This document shows positions 57,890 through 64,000 of a DNA stretch of 64,000 bases, piece after piece. The notes under the pieces are model-generated. The model was given only the letters and a program-made list of their open reading frames with translations. It made no database searches and was not told where the DNA came from. The stretch covers positions 20,536 through 84,535 of the forward strand of contig MU270138.1 of assembly GCA_021432635.1 (NCBI GenBank), written 5' to 3'. Numbering within the stretch: position 1 is the first letter of the stretch; every line of letters begins with the position of its first letter. This DNA comes from Thozetella sp. PMI_491 (lineage: Eukaryota; Ascomycota; Sordariomycetes; Chaetosphaeriales; Chaetosphaeriaceae). Made by a program: the position numbers and the translations under genes.

Positions 57890-58813
57890 ATGGCCGCCGC
57901 CCCGCTCTTCACCATCCCCATCCCGCCCATCGCCTCGCACCCGGGCGGGACCATCGTGTGCACCGAGCCCGACCCGGCCGTGTACCTGCTTACCTTCACC
58001 TCGCCCCCGGACAACCGGCTGACGCGGGCGTCCTGCCAGGCCTTCCTGGACGCCCTCGACACCATCGAGCTGGGCGGCTACGCCCCGGGCGTCGTGGTGA
58101 CGACGAGCGGCATCCCCAAGTTCTACTCCAATGGCCTGGACCTGGAGCTGGCCGTCGCGCAGAAGGACTTCATCCCGGACTTTCTGTATAAGCTGTTTGC
58201 CCGTCTCTTGACGTGAGTGCCCTCTTCTTTCCCCCCCCCCTGGCGGAGCACAGCAGGCGCAGGAGAAGCTAACGGCGGGCGCGGCTCCGGCCGGCGGGGC
58301 GCAAAACATAGCTATCCCATGCCCACGATCGCTCTGCTCAACGGCCACGCCTTTGCCGGCGGGCTCATGCTCGCCATCCACCATGACTACCGGGTGCAGA
58401 ACCCGACGCGGGGCTTCGTCTGCATCAACGAGCTCGAGTTCGGCGTGCCGCTCAAGGCGGGCATGTCGGGCACCTTCCGCGCCAAGCTGCCGCCCGCCAC
58501 CTACCGGCACCTCGTGCTGGAAGCGCGGCGCTTCGGCGGGCCCGCGTCCGTCGAGGCCGGCCTAGTCGACGCCGTGGGAGGCCTGGACGAGGTGCGCGCC
58601 CTGGTGCGCGACCGCCGGCTGACCGAAAAGGCCAAGACGGGCGTCTACGGCCTGCTCAAGGCCGAGATGTACCGCGAGCCGCTCGCCCTGCTCGGCCCGG
58701 CGGACCACGAGCGCGAGGACGGGCGGGAGCGAGAGCTGCTCAAGATGGATGAGCAGCGGAAGAAGGCTGCCGAGAGCAAGGTGAAGGAGATACTGGGCAA
58801 GACCAAGCTATAG
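57890..58813 (+). CDS. Enoyl-CoA hydratase/isomerase family protein, likely peroxisomal delta3,delta2-enoyl-CoA isomerase
   Basis: Expected to move double bonds of unsaturated fatty acyl-CoA so that beta-oxidation can go on. Exons 57890-58212 and 58312-58813 give 274 residues, near yeast Eci1. The crotonase fold is clear: FTSPPDNRLTRA, then FYSNGLDLELA (first oxyanion-hole strand), TIALLNGHAFAGGLMLAIHHDYRV (second oxyanion-hole Gly), and CINELEFGVPLKAGM, whose Glu is at the usual position of the isomerase catalytic base. The C terminus is a charged helix ending GKTKL. Thr-Lys-Leu is a weak variant of the peroxisomal PTS1 (SKL). No mitochondrial presequence is seen. It could instead act on another acyl-CoA; the family is certain, the exact substrate is not. 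Confidence 0.87.
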
Positions 58814-59723
58814 GTGATGGGGGTGGTGCCTGGCCTGACGGCTTGGCGCTTATACCTCACTCGGGAGTGCGGCCGATGTATAGTAACAACATTCAAGTAG
58901 AAGGGGGAGGCTTGCCGTTACAAGCCATTCTTCCCTCGCGGGAGGTGAACGAAACAATGAGGCGAGACGAAGCTCCGTTAGGAGCAGTAGTATGAAGGCC
59001 ATCTAGACATGCCGTAGCTGCTCATTTTATTTATCTAGTCTATAATGCCCAGACTCATGAACCCCCAGCCCCCCTCCCTAGTTCTGCACAAAACCGTGCG
59101 AACAAGTAATACAGGTGCGCCTTGGCCCTCGTTTCGTCGCCGCATCGCACGCAAGCACGCACGCACGAACGAAACGAAAATGCAGCCGAAGCGATACACA
59201 CGGAAACGCCAACCACCTAACCGAATCCGGCCCAGTTTATGGGGAGAAAGCCCGCTCAAGAACTCCGATCATCCAGAGACGCTGGGTGCACTAGATGAAT
59301 AGGCCCGACCGCCACCAGCCTGCCACGGCTGGGGTCGTGCCGTGGCGAAACATGAAAGTGGAAAGTGGAGAGCAACACAGAAATGGCCATCAACGATGAT
59401 AGATGACGCCAAAAAAAAAAAAAAAAAGTCATGCAAAAAGGGTATGATGTGGTCCCGCCGAGACCGTGAGTGCGCGTGTATAAAATCACCAATGTCCAGC
59501 ACGCCTTTCTCCAGCTTCTGTGCAAGTAACCTTTCCCAAACTGATGCACAGCGAAGAAGATAGAATAACCAAAGAAAAATAAACCCAGGGAGCCGAGGTT
59601 TTTAAAGTATAGCAGCTCAGCGTGGTGACCATACGCGAGACCGCAGGCCAGGTAGAGAGGTTGTTGGTATGATGCAAGAGGAACTCCATCGAGGGACCGT
59701 GCCGCGACTCGCCCATGCCCCTT
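58814..59723. other. Convergent 3' intergenic region
   Basis: Tail-to-tail between the isomerase and KCS1. It contains an A17 run (59411-59427) and a short (GCAC)n stretch near 59150. No gene seen. Confidence 0.6.
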
Positions 59724-62700
59724 TCACTGGCTAACTTCTCCTTCGTCCTCGTCCATGTCGATGTCCAGGTCGCTGACGTCCCCGTTTCGTAGGTGCGAGA
59801 CGAGCCCTAGGTCTGCCCGGACGTCTCGCTGGATCTTGAGGAAATACTTCCTCAGGCTGCGTAGTCCCCGCAGGAAGCCACGGTCTGGCTCGTCGGGGTG
59901 TGCGGGCGGGCAAGTCCTCTCCTTGGCCCTGTCGCGGGGCGTGATGCAGTTGGCGAAGTCTGCCATCTTGAAGTCGATTTCCTGCTTGTTCTTACGCGTC
60001 CGCCGCGGGGCGTCCTCTGTGTCTGTGGCAAAATCGGTGGTCGAGTCTTCAATCATTGTGTCGTAGCCAGGGTCCGAGGCATCGCCATCGTAGAACATTA
60101 GGAGGCTGGCTGCGTAGAACCTGTAGCCGTTGAGACGGCTGATTATGACCTCCAGTCGGCTGAGCTTCTGCAAGATAGTCGGTATGTGCCGCAATACGCT
60201 CGAGTAGTCAACGCCATCGTAGAGGAATCTAGTAAGCGCTCCCTGGAATTCCTCTCCGGCTTTGATATTGCGGCCGTAGTACTTGTCTCGGAACACGTAG
60301 CTCTGTGTCTGCTTGTCCCAGACCTGGAGACCACAAACCCGCACTCCAAGCTCGCGCGATGTCGTTTTGGCACACTTGCCCTGCTGGGATTTCTGCTTCT
60401 TCGGGCCCGCGTCGACTCCGTACTGGCGCGTGCCCATCTTCAAGTCCATGATACAGGGTCGCTTCATTCCGGCGGTAAGATCCTCGAGTAACAAAAAGTA
60501 CTCGACGCGGGAGTCCCGCTGCGTCTGTGCCTCCTTGGGGTTGACGGGACGGGGGATCATCTTAAACTCGCTTGTGGGACTAGGCGGCCCCGAGGTTGCG
60601 GCCGACGGAGTGGTTGACAACGCCAGCTGGTCAGGGTTGCCGGCGCTGTGCAGCAAGGCGGAGGGGCGCGTCATCTCCGCCTCGTGGGACAACCCGTTAG
60701 TGAGCGCCGGATTCTTGCTGCCAGGCGACTCGGCGTCGCCCCCGTACCCGGCATCGTCCAGCTCTTCAAAGAGATGCAAATCCCCGCGGGACTCCCGCAC
60801 ATCTGCCGGCTTCCGTCGCAAGGCACTACCCGAGTGCCGTCGCTTCCGCCTCTGGTGCAACAGCGACTCTCCTATGGTCTCCGGCTCGGGAGCGCTGGTT
60901 CCTGTGACATCCTTCACCTCGGGTTCGTCAGGAGCCACAGAGAGGTGTGTGACATCGCTTTGGCTCTGAAGGAGGTTGCTGCGCTGCCTTGGCTGCACAG
61001 AACTGTCGGAGGCGTGCCCTTCGATCTCAAGCGTATCGGCCAAGTTTGGCTCAGACGTCGTCGGTCTGAACTCCGGCAGCGGACGTCGTGGGAGAGGACG
61101 GTGGCCCCTCCTGTGTCGCTGGATCATGATAGGTCCTCGCTTAAGGAAAGCGTCATTGAAGACCTCGTTCCGGAGCCTCTTATTGATGGTCGTAGCGCCC
61201 CAGCTGTTGGCATGGCGATCCTCCAGGGTCGGGCGTATGGCTTGCTGGTCCGCGTCTTCAGGGGTGTTCTGTGTTTCCGAGGCGGATGCCGAGGTGCTCC
61301 TGAAGCGGCCGGGGAGGCTCACTACGCTCTGGGACGGCTGGAGGAGATGGCGTGGGAGGATGTGCTGATTATCGACAAAGGTGACCGTTGGCACCGGAAC
61401 TTGAGTGGATTGCAACGACTGGCTGATTACTCTATGGTGCCCAGTGCTGGCTGCCTTGACCGTGTCTAGCGGCTTTGGCGCTGCTTCCTCTTGCCCCGGA
61501 ATCCCATTGGATTTCAGCGAAACGCTCAATTCGTTCTGATCAACCTGTCTACGTTCCAATGCAGCGCCGTCATCTCTCTTAGCCGTTGAGCGGCGCCGCG
61601 ACTGCTTCTTAAATGTGACATTCAGAACACCGATGTACCTAGAGACTGCTAGTTAGCAACGCCAAGTAACCAGGTCGGGGACAGCAGCGGCAACGACACT
61701 TCACTTCTCGAGGTGCTAACAGGGGAAATCATACCTGGGTAAAAAGGCCAACAGGTCGCGGTGATCCTTCTCAATCCTCTCGTAAAACTCATTCTCACGA
61801 TTGTTCAGCTGTTTGCAGACGGCCCTCTTCGAAAATCTCCACAGTGTGGTGTGGCCCCCAACCTGATGTTTATATGGAATGAGCTCAATAGCATCTAGGG
61901 GCTTGCTCGGTGCCAACTGATGTTCGTGGACGTGCTCCTCATACATCTGGGGTATCGTTCCGGTGGGCTTGAGAACAAGCTCGGGCGACTCGTCTGCAAC
62001 AGCTGAATCATCCGGCTTCACCTTTGCGTCCTTCAAAACAGCCGATAGACCACGGTCGCTGGCTCTGGGATTGGAGACGTCCTCGCTGGTCACGCTGGCC
62101 TCCGCATCATCGGTCTTGACGAGCCACGGGTGGAAATCCTCGACTCGTGAGAGAGTTCTAGGCCCCTGGATGGGTTGCGGAGGCCCCCCAGGCACCGGGG
62201 CAAGCTCCGGAGATGGCTCAAGGCCTTGATGAGGCAAGAACACCGCAGAAGATATCTTCTCCTCCCCGGAGTCATCGGCTTCTTCGACGCCCTCTTCAGC
62301 CCCGGTCCTATCGTCCGCAGATATCCTCTTCGATGGAGGAGGCTGCACCGAAGCTTTCTCCACGTCCGATATTCGGAGGGCTGGATCGGGCAGCGGAAGT
62401 TCATATAAGGGATCGTGCGCCTCTCCAGCCCGCACATCCCCGCGATTCAGAAGAAAGTAATCTTCTGGTGACTCGCTGATGGGATCAGCGTCCAAGGGGG
62501 CGGTGGGTAGACGAGATTGAGACAATCTGCCCAGCGGGGTTGGGATTGAACTGTCGTCCAAGATCGGCGACGTCTGCTCAGATAGCCGACTCTCAAGATC
62601 ACCGTCACCTCCGAAAGGGTGCTTATCGCGTACCTGCGATCCTGTGCGGGGCTCCTTCTTCTTACCCTTCTCATCCGGGAGACCTTCCCGGAAGAATCGT

Positions 62701-63872
62701 AGGCTATGACTGGCTTTGCGACTGCGAGCGTTCGACTCCTTTCCGGCGAGTGCCTCGGCGACTGACCACTCGACCTGTCCAGCCTGGTCATTGGTCGCCT
62801 CTGTAGTGCCAATTGACCAGTTATGGGCTGAACCGAATGCGAGTCGCTGGTCAGGGTGCACTGGACGAGCTTCTGCGTCTTTCTCGCCGCTTTCCAAACC
62901 TGTCTCCTCGGCAGCAGGAGGTCCTGTATACCGAGGCGAGACGAGCGCACTTGTATCCATAGGGCTATAGGTCCGGCTTTCAGGTCGACTCGGTAGCTCC
63001 TGTGCCCGGCGCTCCCTGTCGGTTCTCTCCAGCGAAGTGCCCCTTTCCTTGCTGCTCTTGCTGAGGAAATCACGGTGTCCCCGAAGCACAGTGCTTACAT
63101 CCCTGAAGTCTAACATGTTAAAAGTGGTTGTGGTCGTCATGTTGGAGGCGGTGGAGGAGGTGGTGGTAATGGTTGTGGTGGTGGTGGCGGCGGCGGGGGT
63201 GGTGGTAGTAGTGGTAGGAGCAATGGCAGACAATGTTGTCTTCGCAGAATCAGCGGCCGGGGAGGTTCTAGAGCTTGCCCGGGAGGATGCTCGTGGCGTC
63301 AGGGAGTCGCCATCGCCCTGTGGGAGGGCCTCATCGTGTGGTGAGTTTGTTGCCGGCTCAGCGAGGTGCGGATGCGCTTCGACCCGTGCCTTGGGACGGG
63401 TGGGGAGAGTATCCGTGAGGGTAGTGTTGGCCTGGCTGGTGCTCTGCGAGGGCTCTGCCTGGTTGGAGGGGAGGATGCCACGGGCAGTAGCGAGAGCCTG
63501 GGTTAGAAGGGAAGGACCAAGATTCCTTTGCGGAAGAGCGGGTGCCCTGGGATATTTATTGTGCGGATCTGCATTGCTCGCGGTGGGCGCCCCAGGGAAT
63601 GGGACCTGGGGTGAAGGGACGGGAGGTGTAGGAGGTGCGGATGGGATATGTACTTGGCGCGGCCTTGCTGCGTCTTCCAATGCGGTAGCAGGTGGCGCAT
63701 CTGGGCTCGCCGGGGTGGGATTGGCGGCGCTGGGAGCCGCGACGGCAGAGGCAGATGTGCGATCCCCAGCTGGCCGGGCTCCCACGTCGCCAGCGGGAGG
63801 CGCCAGGGTCCCAGAAAGGCTCACCAGGGCTGCGGGCGTGCCATGTCCGGGCTTACAGGGCGGGCTGGACAT
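59724..63872 (-). CDS. KCS1: Inositol hexakisphosphate kinase KCS1
   Basis: Makes 5-PP-InsP5 (InsP7) from InsP6, a signal in phosphate homeostasis, vacuole function and telomere control. Exons 63872-61735 and 61638-59724 give 1350 residues, longer than yeast Kcs1 (1050). The first 600 residues are disordered Ser/Pro/Thr-rich sequence with Thr-rich runs near 63130-63220. The catalytic fold starts near HQVGGHTTLWRFSKRAVCK, and the splice joins LAFLPR|YIGVLNVTFKKQ. A long disordered insertion follows, and then the kinase resumes at SRVEYFLLLEDLTAG. The IPK signature PCIMDLKMGTRQYG (P-X3-D-X-K-X-G) lies near residue 1105, followed by GLQVWDKQTQSYVFRDKYYGR and MFYDGD. The C terminus ends in an acidic tail (DLDIDMDEDEGEVSQ). 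Key kinase residues visible are intact. Confidence 0.93.
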
Positions 63873-64000
63873 GGGGACAACATCTGGCGAGTGCTGTAGG
63901 AATGTGGGAGGGATGATTCGCAGATGGGTGTCGGCGAAAGGGGCCGGGCTCGGGGAGGGGGGGTGGTTTTGTCTCTGTTGATGGGGGCCCGGAAAGGGGA
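63873..64000. other. KCS1 leader/promoter, cut by window edge
   Basis: Only 128 bases of upstream sequence; a G-rich stretch at 63941-63963 is the sole feature. Confidence 0.5.

Noticed and set aside
60648-61469. Plus-strand frame of 273 codons over KCS1
   Set aside because: Antisense shadow of the KCS1 exon, with no features of its own.
1-64000. Secondary-metabolite cluster, transposon or virus-derived gene
   Set aside because: No polyketide synthase, NRPS, terpene synthase, transposase, reverse transcriptase or viral protein motif was found; the genes are unrelated core functions.

Overview
The window is nuclear DNA of a filamentous ascomycete, most likely a Sordariomycete of the Sordariales/Chaetomiaceae type. 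This rests on gene content (QCR2, ATP15, RPC82, SPT20, ATG27, a peroxin-22-like protein and an ARS-binding-protein-2 family gene), short introns of about 54-190 nt with GTRNGT donors and CTRAY branch points, high GC at third codon positions, and dispersed housekeeping genes with no operons. The genus is an inference; nothing in the sequence proves it.

I support 19 protein genes and one tRNA gene. In order: a 5'-truncated SP-family sugar/polyol transporter (3-1911, +); a single-exon type II membrane protein of unknown function (+); an Abp2-family ARS-binding protein (-); a peroxisomal adenine-nucleotide carrier, ANT1/PMP47 type (+); the NatC subunit MAK10 (-); F1-ATPase epsilon ATP15 (-); complex III core protein QCR2 (-); RNA polymerase III subunit RPC82 (+); the mitochondrial GTP/GDP carrier GGC1 (+); tRNA-Arg(ACG) (-); valyl-tRNA synthetase (-); a secreted GH12 glucanase (+); an F-box-like/leucine-rich-repeat protein (-); a two-finger C2H2 regulator (-); eIF2B gamma GCD1 (-); a peroxin-22-like protein (+); the SAGA subunit SPT20 with a long polyglutamine tract (+); ATG27 (+); a peroxisomal-type enoyl-CoA isomerase (+); and the inositol hexakisphosphate kinase KCS1 (-).

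The first 32 kb and the last 18 kb are dense core-genome territory. Between about 34.8 and 45.8 kb there is a gene-poor block holding only the C2H2 gene, together with homopolymer tracts, a 180-nt assembly gap, hairpins and at least one stop-riddled gene remnant. Several genes share a theme without being a formal cluster: mitochondrial energy metabolism (ATP15, QCR2, GGC1), peroxisome function (ANT1, PEX22-like, enoyl-CoA isomerase), and translation (ValRS, eIF2B gamma, tRNA-Arg, plus Pol III subunit RPC82).

The gene models resolve 42 introns; 41 are GT-AG and one, in the LRR gene, is best read as GC-AG. The observations most worth checking are: a 91-codon open frame in phase immediately behind the SPT20 stop codon; two in-frame starts in valyl-tRNA synthetase that would give mitochondrial and cytosolic forms; a 9-nt first coding exon in RPC82; and a 7 x 10-bp tandem repeat that supplies the stop codon of GCD1. 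I did not find a clear novel multi-gene system.
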